The translations under genes were made by a program, and so were the position numbers. Of a stretch of 45,616 nt of DNA, positions 16,472-27,297 are shown in pieces. Below the pieces are notes generated by a model. The model searched no databases. It was not told the origin of the DNA and saw nothing but the letters and a program-made list of their open reading frames with translations. Numbering within the stretch: the first letter of the stretch is position 1; each line of letters starts with the position of its first letter. The DNA is from Panacagrimonas sp052387335 (GTDB lineage: Bacteria > Pseudomonadota > Gammaproteobacteria > Nevskiales > Nevskiaceae): contig JBQTJH010000109.1 in assembly GCA_052387335.1 (NCBI GenBank), forward strand, positions 1-45,616, read 5' to 3'.

Positions 16472-16576
16472 CGGCGTTTCCTCGGCAGGCCGCGGGATCG
16501 GCGGCACCCGCGCATTCTGCTGCGCGGGCGGTGACGCTGGCGTGGCACAGCGCGCCTCGCGCCGCGAGTGATGCCC

Positions 16577-17053
16577 TCAGCGCGACGGCTGCCACAGCGC
16601 ACGGCAGTCGAGCGTTTCGCCGGCCTGCTTGCGCTGGCGGCAATCGCGGATCGCCTGCTGGGTTGCCGGCGGCAGTTGCCGGAACTCGTCACGGAGCCGG
16701 CGCAGGCGCTCCTGCCGTTCCGGCGGCAACTGGCGGAAACGCTGCGCGCGCTCGCGCAGGCGCGCCTTGTCTTCGGGTGGCAGCGCGCGCCAGCGTTGCA
16801 GGCGCTGCTGTGCCTGCTCGCGCTGCTGTGGGTCCATCTCCAGCCAGCGCTGCGCGCCGTGCTGCAAGCGCTGCCGACGTTGCGGCGGCAGGTCGTTCCA
16901 GCGCGCTTGCAGCGGCGCAAGCAGGCTCTGCTGCTGCGGGCTGAGCTGGGCCCAGTCGGGACCATCGGTTGGGGTCTGCGCGCCAGCGCCGACGCAGACC
17001 AGCGCCAGCAGCAGCGCCGCAACCGCGCGGCGCAGCGCTTCAATGCGATTCAT
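16577..17053 (-). CDS. DUF3106 family exported protein
   Basis: A 158-residue protein with a signal peptide (hydrophobic stretch at about residues 10-22, cleavage near GAGAQ), then a body built of Leu-Pro-Pro and Arg/Gln-rich helices such as LPPEDKARLRERAQ and LPPERQERLRRL, as in DUF3106. Function is unknown; the composition recalls periplasmic CpxP-like helical proteins. A strong GGAGGA ribosome site precedes the ATG at 17053. The start overlaps the end of the preceding 79-residue gene by 14 bases, so it is the last gene of the sigma-factor operon. Confidence 0.85.
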   Translation of the reverse strand: MNRIEALRRAVAALLLALVCVGAGAQTPTDGPDWAQLSPQQQSLLAPLQARWNDLPPQRRQRLQHGAQRWLEMDPQQREQAQQRLQRWRALPPEDKARLRERAQRFRQLPPERQERLRRLRDEFRQLPPATQQAIRDCRQRKQAGETLDCRALWQPSR

Positions 17054-17279
17054 GGGGGTCCTCCGTTCGCGGCTGCGGCCGCGGTGATGGCGGATCATCG
17101 AGCGCGGTGCCGCGCTCGATGCCGCCGGTTTCCGTCAGCTCCAGCACGGCGTCCTCGTCGCTGAGGAATTCGAGCAGTTCGATGAACCCGGCCGCGTCGG
17201 CATCGGCGTCGGCTGCGCCGACCCCGGCGGCGCGCAGCGCCAGCGCCAGCAACAAGGCAGGGGCGCGTGCGTCAACCAT
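17040..17279 (-). CDS. Small exported protein in sigma-factor operon
   Basis: A 79-residue protein with an N-terminal hydrophobic segment (about residues 7-22) and a likely cleavage after GVGAAD, followed by an acidic motif FIELLEFLSDEDAVLEL. Small proteins with an 'ELLEFL' motif are often found between DUF3619 and DUF3106 genes behind sigma factors in beta- and gammaproteobacteria (from memory, not searched). It overlaps the upstream gene by 8 bases and the downstream gene by 14, which supports real coupled translation. Function unknown. Confidence 0.7.
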   Translation of the reverse strand: MVDARAPALLLALALRAAGVGAADADADAAGFIELLEFLSDEDAVLELTETGGIERGTALDDPPSPRPQPRTEDPHESH

Positions 17280-17640
17280 CGCGGACCTCGGCGCTGAGCC
17301 ATTCGTAGAACTCGAGTTCCTCGACCAGGCCCGTCTGGTCCGGTGCCAGGCTCAGCCATTCCAAGGCCTCTGCGCCCGCGGTTTCCGCCGGTGTCGTACG
17401 CAGATTCCACACGCCCAGCGCCAGTGCCAGGCTGGCGGCGAGCGCCGCTCCCGCCCAGGGCAGCACGCGCTGCGGCGCGGGCGCAGCGGCGGACAATGGG
17501 TCCAGCGCGCGGCGGCGCGCGGCGTCCAGCCGCGCACGCGTCACCAAGTCCGGTGCCGCACCGGCTTCGAGCAGGCGGCGCAGCCTGGCGGCGTCGGCGC
17601 GCTCGGCGGCAGACAGTTGCGGGTCGTGCTCGGCGTGCAT
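17272..17640 (-). CDS. DUF3619-like membrane protein (putative anti-sigma)
   Basis: A 122-residue protein with an N-terminal cytoplasmic part, VTRARLDAARRRALD, one membrane helix at about residues 58-78 (WAGAALAASLALALGVW), and a short periplasmic tail rich in Glu, Trp and Leu. This is the DUF3619 layout. Its start codon shares one base with the stop of the sigma-factor gene (TGATG), so it is coupled to it. Position and topology suggest an anti-sigma role, but no recognised anti-sigma zinc or ASD motif is present, so this is an inference. Confidence 0.75.
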   Translation of the reverse strand: MHAEHDPQLSAAERADAARLRRLLEAGAAPDLVTRARLDAARRRALDPLSAAAPAPQRVLPWAGAALAASLALALGVWNLRTTPAETAGAEALEWLSLAPDQTGLVEELEFYEWLSAEVRDG

Positions 17641-18173
17641 CAGCGCTCCCCGGCCAGTTCGCGACGCAGCGCATGCAGCGCGCGTGACAGATGGGTCTTG
17701 ACGCTGCCCTGGCCACAGCCCATGGCGCGCGCGGTGTCGGCAGTGTCCAGGCCCTGCCAGACCCGCAGCAGCACCACCTGCTGCTGACGCAGCGGCAGGG
17801 TACGCAGGGCGTGATCGAGACGGCTCATGGTCTGGTCCTGGTCGGCGCGGTGGGCCGGGTCGGGGGCGGGGTCGGGAATGGCGTCGAGCACCTCGGCGTC
17901 GCTGTCCAGCCAGCCCAGCCAGCGCCGCTGCCGGCGCTGCCGACGACGCTGCTGCAGCAGCGCGTGCTGGAGAATGCGGAAGAACAGCGGCGGCCATTGG
18001 TCTGCGGACCGGTCCCGGTAGTTGCGCGCCAGCGCCAGCATGCTGTCCTGCACCGCGTCGAGCGCGTCGTCACGGTTGCCGGTCGCCAGCTCGGCCATGC
18101 GCAGCGCACGCTGCTGGACCGACGCGAGGAAGGCATCGAGCGCAGCGCTCTGGGCGGCCGGGTCGCGACTCAC
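17640..18173 (-). CDS. Sigma-70 family RNA polymerase sigma factor (ECF-like)
   Basis: A 177-residue sigma factor with regions 2 and 4 only. Region 2 contains DDALDAVQDSMLALARNY and QWPPLFFRILQHALL; an unusually Arg/Gln-rich stretch (RRRQRRQRR) follows; region 4 has LRTLPLRQQQVVLLRVWQGL and the helix-turn-helix DTARAMGCGQGSVKTHLSRA. It leads a coupled set with DUF3619, a 79-residue exported protein and DUF3106. The gene for an exported 11-residue-repeat protein ends 21 bases upstream in the same direction and may share the transcript. Confidence 0.9.
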   Translation of the reverse strand: MSRDPAAQSAALDAFLASVQQRALRMAELATGNRDDALDAVQDSMLALARNYRDRSADQWPPLFFRILQHALLQQRRRQRRQRRWLGWLDSDAEVLDAIPDPAPDPAHRADQDQTMSRLDHALRTLPLRQQQVVLLRVWQGLDTADTARAMGCGQGSVKTHLSRALHALRRELAGER

Positions 18174-18194
18174 TCGCGCCGATCTGCCGGAATC

Positions 18195-18602
18195 TCAAGG
18201 CCGCTGGGCGCGTCGTTCGACGCGGTTGCCGGCCTTGTCGTGGCGTCTTTCCGCGCGGTCGCCGCGCCCGTCCAGGCGGCGCTCGGCACGATCACCGCTG
18301 CGATCCAGGCGCTGATCGACGCGATCACCCTTGCCTTCGAGGCGATCAGCCGCCTGCTCGTGGCCGGCCTGATCCAGACGACCGGCGCGGGTGTCCAGCC
18401 GGTCTTCGATACGGTCTCCCCTGAGGTCGCGTCGCTCATCGATACGCTCTCCGCGCTCGTCGAGACGATGGTCGATGCGTTCACCGCGCGCGTCCAGGCG
18501 CTGGTTGACGCGCTCGCCGGATGCGCCGTCGGCGCGGGCAGTGCCAGCAAGGAAGATCAGGCTGGCGGCCAGCGCCAGCGCTCGGGGAGAAAGCAGTTTC
18601 AT
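18195..18602 (-). CDS. Exported 11-residue-repeat protein
   Basis: A 135-residue protein: signal peptide (MKLLSPRALALAASLIFLAG, cleavage near ARADG), then a highly charged body made of an 11-residue repeat of the form D-x-R-L-D-x-R-G-D/E-R-I, about eight to nine copies. An 11-residue period with Ile/Leu at fixed places suggests a continuous amphipathic helix or hendecad coiled coil in the periplasm. Similar 'GDRIDxRLDxRGDRI' proteins occur in Xanthomonadales (from memory). The start at 18602 is chosen because it begins the signal peptide. It lies 21 bases upstream of the sigma gene. Function unknown. Confidence 0.75.
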   Translation of the reverse strand: MKLLSPRALALAASLIFLAGTARADGASGERVNQRLDARGERIDHRLDERGERIDERRDLRGDRIEDRLDTRAGRLDQAGHEQAADRLEGKGDRVDQRLDRSGDRAERRLDGRGDRAERRHDKAGNRVERRAQRP

Positions 18603-18753
18603 GGTCGGTTTCCGGTCAGGGGGCGGGCTGCCCACCCTGAATACAATTCCGCTGGCGCGGATCGGTTGACCGACGCGCACTGTGCGAGGGCGACCGCCGC
18701 CCTTCGAAACCCGACCCCGATCCCCTGCGCCTGCCCGCGTCGGTCTTGCGCGT

Positions 18754-18798
18754 GAATCCGGGCGGGCGCGGCGGTATGTGCCTCGCCCGCCCGGATTC
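18754..18798 (-). terminator. Strong hairpin after the nuclease gene
   Basis: A perfect 15-bp stem (GAATCCGGGCGGGCG at 18754-18768 with CGCCCGCCCGGATTC at 18784-18798) and a 15-base loop lies 29 bases beyond the stop of the minus-strand nuclease gene. No T-run follows. It probably ends or protects the nuclease transcript and separates it from the repeat-protein/sigma operon. Confidence 0.5.
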
Positions 18799-18826
18799 CC
18801 CTGGAACCTTTGCCGGCGCAGCGCGC

Positions 18827-21658
18827 TCAGGGTTGTTCGCAGCTCCGGCGGGTGTCCTGCGAGCTGCCTTCGCCGCCCACGCAGCGGTCGTCGCCGCTGT
18901 TGCCGTCCACCACATCGTGACCGCTGCCACCGTTGATCTGATCATCGCCGGTACCGCCCAGAATCAAGTCCGGACCCTCGCCACCGAGCAGGATGTCGGC
19001 TCCGCCCAGCCCTGCGATCAGGTCGCTGCCGCCGCCGCCATCGATGCAGTCATTCAGGCTGCCGCCGGTGATCAGATCCGCACGCGGACTGCCGAAAATG
19101 ATGTTCCGACGATTAGATTTGCCGGTGATGATCTGCGGCAGACGCGCTGCACGGCGGTCGATCACGTGATCGCCGGGAGCGGCGACGCAGGCGAGCACCG
19201 GCACGTTTCGCGGCAGCAGGAAAGACGCCAGATCCGGATCGTGATCACTGATCTGATCCGGGAATTCGGCATTGATGTGTACCGCGTCAAACTGCGGCGC
19301 CACCGCCGGGGCAACCAGACTGCGCGTCGCCAGGATGTGATCCAGCGACTGCGAATTGCCCTCGAACACGTAGCTGTAGCGCTCGGTTTCTTCCGCAATC
19401 AGTGCATCGGCCAGATCCACCATCAGCGGTTCGCCGTCACCGCCGGCAGCGGTCAGCACCTGCACCGGGGCGTTGACGGTGAATTCATTGAGATCGCCCA
19501 GCACTAGCACCTTGACCTGCGCGTCCTGGGCCACCAGCGCTTCGACGAAGGCACGCACCGCCTGGGCCTGCGCCAGACGCTGGTCTTCGCTGCCGTTGAT
19601 AAAGGGCTGGGTGCGGCCCAGGATCGGCGAGCTGCCTCCCTTGGACGACCAGTGATTGTTCACGGTGACCAGGCGATGGCCGTTGAACTCGAACACCGCG
19701 GCCAGCGGCTTGCGCGAACCCGCGAACGCGGCATTGGTGGGGTCCACCAGACCGGGCGACAGGCTCAAGCTGAGCTTGCCTTGATCGTCCAGCGCCGGGG
19801 CCGTGGCGTCGGTGCTGCCACCCGCACCCAGCGTGCCGGCGATCAGCGAAACGCGATCCGCCTTGTACAGATACGCGGTGCGGATGTTGCCCACTGGCTC
19901 GCCGCCAACGCTGCCGTCCACAGGCGCCACGTCGAACGCGGTGTACTGCGGACCCGCGCCGACGGTGGGCGTGTTGCGGATCGCCTCCACCAACATCGCC
20001 AGGGTCTGGTCGCTGGCGGTGGTGCCGTCATTGGCAGCGCCACTGTTGTCCTGCACCTCCTGCAGCGCCACGATGTCCGGTGCCAGCAGATTGTTGACGA
20101 TCTGCGCCGCGATGGCCGCAAAGCGGGCCTCGCCGTCGGTCGGGTCAAGATTTTCGACGTTGTAGTTGGCCACGGTCAGGCGATCCGCGCCGGCGTCCAC
20201 CTCAGCGATTTCGCGCAACAGGCCGCCGTCGATGAAGCTGGGCGCGACAGTCGGCAGCACTTCGAAATTGCCGAAGTTGTAGGTCAGCACGCCCTGGATC
20301 TGGCTGGCGGTGTCACCCACTTTTGCCGCCGGCATGTTGCCGAAGGCCACGCGGAAGAAATCGTCGTCGATCTGGATGCGCTCCGGGTTGTAGTCGATCA
20401 AGCCCGGCGCGTGGGTGTTGAGCGTGATACCGCCGCGCGCATTGAGTCCGGTGGCGCCGACGCCGCCATCGGGCACCACGAACACCTCGCCGAAGCGGTT
20501 GGTCGGGCCGGTCACCAGGCCGTCGTTGATCTGCACCCACATGCCTTCCAGCGATTCGTAGAAATCGACGCCGTCCTTGGCGGGATCGAACGTCGTGTTC
20601 GCGGTAATTTCCACGTTGCCGCCGGTGGTGTCGTCGTCCACGACCTCGGTCGGCGGCACGCGGCCACCCGCTCCGATGATCGTCGGCACCAGACTGGTCT
20701 GGAAGACGCTGCTGGATTCCACCACCACCACCGGGCTGGTCAGCTCGGTGGTGCTCAAGTTCTGGGTGGAAGCGCCGCCGGGTCGGAACTCGGTGACCAG
20801 GCCGGTCACGCTCACCTCATTGCCCACGACCACCGTCGGCAGCACGGACCCGGTGAAGATCAACAGACCTTCGGACGTGGCGTCGTCGCCGTCACCGTCG
20901 GGGTCCTGGATGTAGAAGCCGCGATTTCCCGTACTCAGGTTGAACACGCTGCTGACGATGCCGCGCGTGCGCACGGTCATGCCCTCCAGCGGCGAGCGGT
21001 GCTGGCGCCCCTGAATTTCCGAGATGCGCTTGGATTCGACCGGCGGCGGCGGTGGCGGCGGCGGTGTAGGCGTGGCGGCGAGGTTGTCGATGTCCGCAGG
21101 ATCAGCGGCGGCGAAGTCGGCCGGGTTGGAGTCGCTGTCCATGGTCTCGTCGGCGAGACGACGAAAGCTGGTCTGGTCCGAGGGGTTCGTGGTGGGCGTG
21201 AGCAGACCTGCGCCTTCGCGGCAGGGGCTGTTGGGTGCGCCTACGGCATCCTGCAAGGTACCGGCCGCGTCGCGCAGCCGGATGCCAGAAAAATTCGAAC
21301 TGCTGAAGTCAGTGAAGCCTGTGCCGTAAGTAGCATCACCCGCGACCGCGCCGCTGTACCCGGCCGACCCGTTATTGACAAACAGATAGTGCGCGCCCGC
21401 CGCAAGATTCACGCTCGCCGGCACCGTGGCGCGCGCGCTTTCATTGCCCGGGGTGCCGGCTGCACAACCGGCCAAGCGCCAGCCACTGATGTCCACGGTC
21501 GTGGTGCCAGCGTTGTAGATCTCCACGATTTCATCGTTGCCACCCGCAGGGCCGCGCACGCGAAACTCGGAAATCAGCACACCTTGCGGTGCGGCCAGAA
21601 GCGCCTCGCCCATGAACCACGAACCGCACAGAACGGCACATTTAATCGCCTTTCGCAT
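18827..21658 (-). CDS. ExeM/NucH-type extracellular endonuclease with RTX repeats
   Basis: A 943-residue secreted nuclease. Order: signal peptide (about 1-23); lamin-tail-like domain (about 25-140, GVLISEFRVRG, EIVEIYNAG, ISGWRLAG); a Pro-rich linker; an OB-fold-like domain (about 205-325, GFYIQDPDGDGDD); an endonuclease/exonuclease/phosphatase domain (about 490-815). The catalytic motifs of the last are all present: NYNVENLD, IVALQEVQD, NNHWSSKGG, GDLNEF, LDHILA and SDHDP. The C-terminus has at least five RTX calcium nonapeptides of the GGxGxDxxx kind. The ATG at 21658 has GGAGA upstream and begins the signal peptide. It should degrade extracellular DNA for nutrients or biofilm turnover. Confidence 0.92.
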   Translation of the reverse strand: MRKAIKCAVLCGSWFMGEALLAAPQGVLISEFRVRGPAGGNDEIVEIYNAGTTTVDISGWRLAGCAAGTPGNESARATVPASVNLAAGAHYLFVNNGSAGYSGAVAGDATYGTGFTDFSSSNFSGIRLRDAAGTLQDAVGAPNSPCREGAGLLTPTTNPSDQTSFRRLADETMDSDSNPADFAAADPADIDNLAATPTPPPPPPPPVESKRISEIQGRQHRSPLEGMTVRTRGIVSSVFNLSTGNRGFYIQDPDGDGDDATSEGLLIFTGSVLPTVVVGNEVSVTGLVTEFRPGGASTQNLSTTELTSPVVVVESSSVFQTSLVPTIIGAGGRVPPTEVVDDDTTGGNVEITANTTFDPAKDGVDFYESLEGMWVQINDGLVTGPTNRFGEVFVVPDGGVGATGLNARGGITLNTHAPGLIDYNPERIQIDDDFFRVAFGNMPAAKVGDTASQIQGVLTYNFGNFEVLPTVAPSFIDGGLLREIAEVDAGADRLTVANYNVENLDPTDGEARFAAIAAQIVNNLLAPDIVALQEVQDNSGAANDGTTASDQTLAMLVEAIRNTPTVGAGPQYTAFDVAPVDGSVGGEPVGNIRTAYLYKADRVSLIAGTLGAGGSTDATAPALDDQGKLSLSLSPGLVDPTNAAFAGSRKPLAAVFEFNGHRLVTVNNHWSSKGGSSPILGRTQPFINGSEDQRLAQAQAVRAFVEALVAQDAQVKVLVLGDLNEFTVNAPVQVLTAAGGDGEPLMVDLADALIAEETERYSYVFEGNSQSLDHILATRSLVAPAVAPQFDAVHINAEFPDQISDHDPDLASFLLPRNVPVLACVAAPGDHVIDRRAARLPQIITGKSNRRNIIFGSPRADLITGGSLNDCIDGGGGSDLIAGLGGADILLGGEGPDLILGGTGDDQINGGSGHDVVDGNSGDDRCVGGEGSSQDTRRSCEQP

Positions 21659-21826
21659 CGACAGTCTCCGGGACGCACCGCCCATGGTCTGGGCAGGGCC
21701 GAAGATGAACTGCGCGCATGTCCAAGGCTTGAAGCCCGCGTGAAGGATTAATGTCGCGCGCTTGTCGTGCGATTGACTCGCGCGTCCGGCAAGCTCGTCT
21801 TCACGACCCGCCCGCACCGAGTCTCG

Positions 21827-22936
21827 ATGTTCAAACCGGTCTGCCTGCTTTACCTCGGACTGCTCGGAGCCTGCACGCAAGCGGCCGAGCGGCCGCTCGC
21901 CGGCGGATCAGCGACCGCCGACATTCTGGTGATCGCCCACCGTGGCGCCAGCGGCCACCGGCCGGAACACACGCTCGCGGCGTATGAACTGGCGATCGAC
22001 ATGGGCGCCGACTTCATCGAGCCTGATCTGGTCATGACTCGCGATGGTCATCTGGTGGCCCGGCATGAGAACGAGATGTCCTCGACCACAGACGTTGCAG
22101 AACGCGCCGAGTTTGCGGCGCGGCGCAGCACTAAGGTTATCGATGGTCAGTCGCTGAGCGGGTGGTTCACCGAGGATTTCACTCTGGCCGAACTGAAAAC
22201 CCTGCATGCTCGCGAGCGTATCCCGCAACTGCGCGCAGGCAACACGCGCTACAACGATCAGGACCGTATTCCGACGTTCGACGAAATTCTGGCGCTGGTG
22301 CAGCACAAGAGCCTTCAGACCGGACGGCCGATTGGGGTGTATCCGGAAACCAAGCATCCCAGCTATTTCAAGCGCATTAATCTGCCCTTGGAGCCGCCCC
22401 TGATTCAGGCGCTGCGCCAGTACAGCCTGGATCGCCGCGACGCGCCAGTGTTCATTCAGTCGTTCGAGGTCGCGAACCTGCGGGAGCTGGCGACCATGAC
22501 GAGAGTTCGCCTGGTGCAGCTGTTCGGCGAACCGCAGCAGCGACCGTACGACCACGAGCTTGGCGGCGATCCCCGGACCTATGCAGACCTGGCCACACCC
22601 GATGGGCTGGCGCAGATCGCGCGCTACGCGTTCGGTATCGGTCCGCCGAAGACCTCATTGATTCCGCGCGATCTCGCCGGGCGTTCCGGTCCTGCATCGC
22701 GTCTGGTCAATGACGCGCATGCAGCAGGACTGGTCGTACACGCCTACACATTTCGCAACGAGAATCGGTTTCTGCCCTCGGAGCTGCGCTCGGATCAATC
22801 AGACACCGCCACAGCGCGCCATGGTCGCGCACTGGATGAATACGCGCAGTTCTATGCGCTGGGCGTGGACGGCGTGTTCAGCGATCACCCGGATACCGCG
22901 ATCAGGGCGCGCGAGCAGTTCCTGAGCCCACCCTGA
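21827..22936 (+). CDS. glpQ: Glycerophosphodiester phosphodiesterase lipoprotein (GlpQ-like)
   Basis: A 369-residue GDPD-family enzyme that releases sn-glycerol 3-phosphate from glycerophosphodiesters. The N-terminus has a lipobox LLGAC with Cys16, so it is probably a membrane-anchored periplasmic or surface lipoprotein. Catalytic and metal residues are His38-Arg39 (IAHRGASG), Glu64 and Asp66 (FIEPDLVMTRDG) and His80 (ARHE). PEHT stands where PENT is usual. The ATG at 21827 starts the lipoprotein signal; an ATG at 21767 would place 20 residues before it. It is divergent from the nuclease gene, with which it may share a role in phosphate scavenging (inference). Confidence 0.88.
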   Translation: MFKPVCLLYLGLLGACTQAAERPLAGGSATADILVIAHRGASGHRPEHTLAAYELAIDMGADFIEPDLVMTRDGHLVARHENEMSSTTDVAERAEFAARRSTKVIDGQSLSGWFTEDFTLAELKTLHARERIPQLRAGNTRYNDQDRIPTFDEILALVQHKSLQTGRPIGVYPETKHPSYFKRINLPLEPPLIQALRQYSLDRRDAPVFIQSFEVANLRELATMTRVRLVQLFGEPQQRPYDHELGGDPRTYADLATPDGLAQIARYAFGIGPPKTSLIPRDLAGRSGPASRLVNDAHAAGLVVHAYTFRNENRFLPSELRSDQSDTATARHGRALDEYAQFYALGVDGVFSDHPDTAIRAREQFLSPP

Positions 22937-22949
22937 GGCCGCGGATCAA

Positions 22950-24206
22950 TCAAGCGCTACGCAGTTCGCGGCGCAGGATCTTGCCGGTCACGGCCTTGGG
23001 CAGCTCGGGCAGAAACTCGACCTTGCGCGGATATTTATACGCTGCCATACGCGTCTTGCAGAACTCGATGATCTCCTCAGCGCTGACCGCGGCGCCGGGC
23101 TTGAGACTCAGCACGGCCTTGACGCTCTCGACGCGATACGCGTCCGCAATGCCGACCACGGCTGCCTCGCGTACGGCAGGATGGGTGTAGAGCACGTTCT
23201 CCACCTCGATCGGCCACACCTTGTAGCCGGCGGCGTTGATCATGTCTTTCTTGCGATCCGCCAGGTACACCCAGCCCTGGGCGTCCATGACGCCGACATC
23301 GCCGGTGTGCAGCCCGCCACCGCGGATCGCAGCGGCAGATTCATTCGGCTGGTTCCAGTAACCGGCGACGACCTGCGGACCGCGAATCAGAATCTCTCCA
23401 GCCTCACCGACGGGCATTGATCGGCCGTCTTCGTCAGCAATACGGATTTCTGTGTTGAACGTCGGCACGCCCACCGACAGCGCGCCGAACGCGGGATCGA
23501 CAGGCCCGCGCTTGTCCAGCGGCGTCACCGTGCTCGGCGAAGTGGTCTCGGTCAGACCATAGGCGTTGCGGATGTAGACGCCGAACTTCGCTTCAAGCTG
23601 TTCGACCACGGCCGGCGCAATCGGCGCGCCGCCGGAAAAGATCGCGCGCAGGCTGGCCAAGTCGTCGCGCTCGGCGCTCGGATGACTCATCAGCGCGATC
23701 AGCGCGGTGATGGCACCGATGGTGAATTTGGGGCGATGCTCGCGGATCGCGTCCAGAACCACGCCGGGTTCAAAGCGGTAGGCCAGGATCAGCGGTGCCG
23801 CCAGCAGAAATGACAACGCGATGTGGCCGATCAAACCCGTGATGTGAAGCAGCGGCGCGATGCCGAGCACCGCCCCGCCCTCGCGCAATTCGATCCAGTC
23901 GCGATACACCTGCGCGGTGAAGGCGATAGTGCCATGCGTGTTCATCGCGCCCTTGGGTAGACCCGTGGTGCCCGAGGTGTAGACCAGCATGGCTACATCC
24001 TGCGAATGCAGCGGGAGTGTCATCGGCCGGTCGTTCTTGTGCCGCGCGATCAGATCCATCAAATCATGTGCGGTCACCGGCGGGTTACGTTGACTCGCCG
24101 CAAACAGGCGCGGATCGCTGCGTGTCTGAAATTCGAGTTCCGAGGTGGTGATGACGGTGTCCACCGGATGATCGATCAGCACCTTGCTCACGACTTCGGC
24201 ATATGC
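22950..24206 (-). pseudogene. Acyl-CoA ligase lacking its N-terminus
   Basis: About 418 residues of an ANL-superfamily acyl-CoA synthetase. Motifs A3 (YTSGTTGLPKG), A5 (AYGLTETTSPS), A7 (LHTGDVGVMD), A8 (DRKKDMINAAGYKVWP) and the A10 lysine (AVTGKILRREL) are intact. The first 120-150 residues, which form the start of the large domain, are missing: homologous sequence begins at about AYAEVVSKVL (24206), and further upstream the frame runs through another gene. No good start codon or ribosome site is visible at the break. The protein is probably inactive. The cause could be a genomic deletion or an assembly collapse. Confidence 0.75.
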
Positions 24207-24700
24207 GCCCGGTTTACGCGCTCCATCCCGCGTGCCGATTCGAGTGGCGGTGTTGAAGGCGGCGCGTCGTGTTCGGAGTCGGGCAGGCGCAGCAGATTGA
24301 TCGGATACCACTCGCCGTCGACGAGAACGACCAGCACATAGCCGTGCAACTGGCGATCCTGCGTCTCGGTCAGGAATCGGCAGAACGCGTACTGCGTGTT
24401 GTGTACGCACTCGGGCTCGATGTTCGGCGGCGGCGGCCCGCCAAAGAACGCCAGCATGTCTTCTGCACTGGACTCCACATGCTCGCAGCCGCCGTGACAG
24501 CTCACGTCCAGCCAGGAGCCGTCGGGCTGGCGATCCTCGAACGTCCATTTGCCATTGCGCTGCGTGGCGCGAAAGATTTTCTGCGCGGGCTCACCGTCCT
24601 GATCCAGCGCAACGAAGGTGCCGCCATCTTCCGGACCCAGGGCCTGCGCCGACATCGCGACCAGGCACAGGCCCAGCACGCCGGCCAGACGCAGACTCAC
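24188..24700 (-). CDS. Small exported cysteine-containing protein of unknown function
   Basis: A 170-residue protein starting at GTG 24700 (GTGA overlap with the stop of the cyclase remnant). A signal peptide is clear (SLRLAGVLGLCLVAMSAQA). The mature part has four cysteines (SCHGGCEHV, PECVHN, AFCRFL), in two likely disulfide pairs, and no domain I recognise. Its last 20 or so residues, SARGMERVNRAHMPKS, run over the point where the truncated acyl-CoA ligase begins in another frame, so its natural C-terminus may have been lost in the same rearrangement. Confidence 0.55.
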   Translation of the reverse strand: MSLRLAGVLGLCLVAMSAQALGPEDGGTFVALDQDGEPAQKIFRATQRNGKWTFEDRQPDGSWLDVSCHGGCEHVESSAEDMLAFFGGPPPPNIEPECVHNTQYAFCRFLTETQDRQLHGYVLVVLVDGEWYPINLLRLPDSEHDAPPSTPPLESARGMERVNRAHMPKS

Positions 24701-24956
24701 TTCACCACCACCGGATTGACCGGCGCACCCGACCCATTGACTACTTTCAGCGGCGCCGCCACGTACAGGAAGGACCACTGACCGTCCTTCGCGCAGTCTT
24801 CTGCCAGCGGATCGAGCAAGGCGATTTCGGTGAAGGTCACACCTCGGCCGGGGTCAGGAAGTTCAGCGCGCCGACTTCGTCCTCTGCGCCCCAACGACCC
24901 CAGTTCTTGGGCAGGTTTTTTGTGAGTTCGCCGATGCCGGGAACGATCTTGTCCAT
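24697..24956 (-). pseudogene. Cyclase-family (kynurenine formamidase-like) gene with internal deletion
   Basis: A perfect GAGGAGG ribosome site precedes an ATG at 24956. The first 39 residues (KNWGRWGAEDEVGALNFLT) match the N-terminus of cyclase-family proteins, then a TGA stops the frame at 24837. Immediately after, in another frame, comes a typical C-terminus of the same family: LDPLAEDCAKDGQW, APLKVVNGSGAPVNP, ending at 24697. Full members are about 300 residues, so roughly 200 residues in the middle, including the metal-binding HxGTHxDxP motif, are missing. This is a remnant that cannot be active. Confidence 0.8.
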
Positions 24957-25059
24957 CTCTCCTCCTCAAGGCCTCGCGATGACAACCGTGATCGCGCGTG
25001 CAATTTTCGAATCTTGCGTCGTTTGCCCGACACTACCGGTGCGCTCCGTGCCCCACAAG

Positions 25060-27293
<2,234 letters not shown>

Positions 27294-27297
<4 letters not shown>

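Noticed and set aside
19652..21751. 699-residue open frame opposite the nuclease gene
   Set aside because: Shadow of the nuclease gene, whose catalytic motifs are all intact on the other strand.
24207..24548. Upstream part of the acyl-CoA ligase frame as its real N-terminus
   Set aside because: The 114 residues are Arg-rich, match no ligase N-terminus, and overlap the exported protein in another frame.
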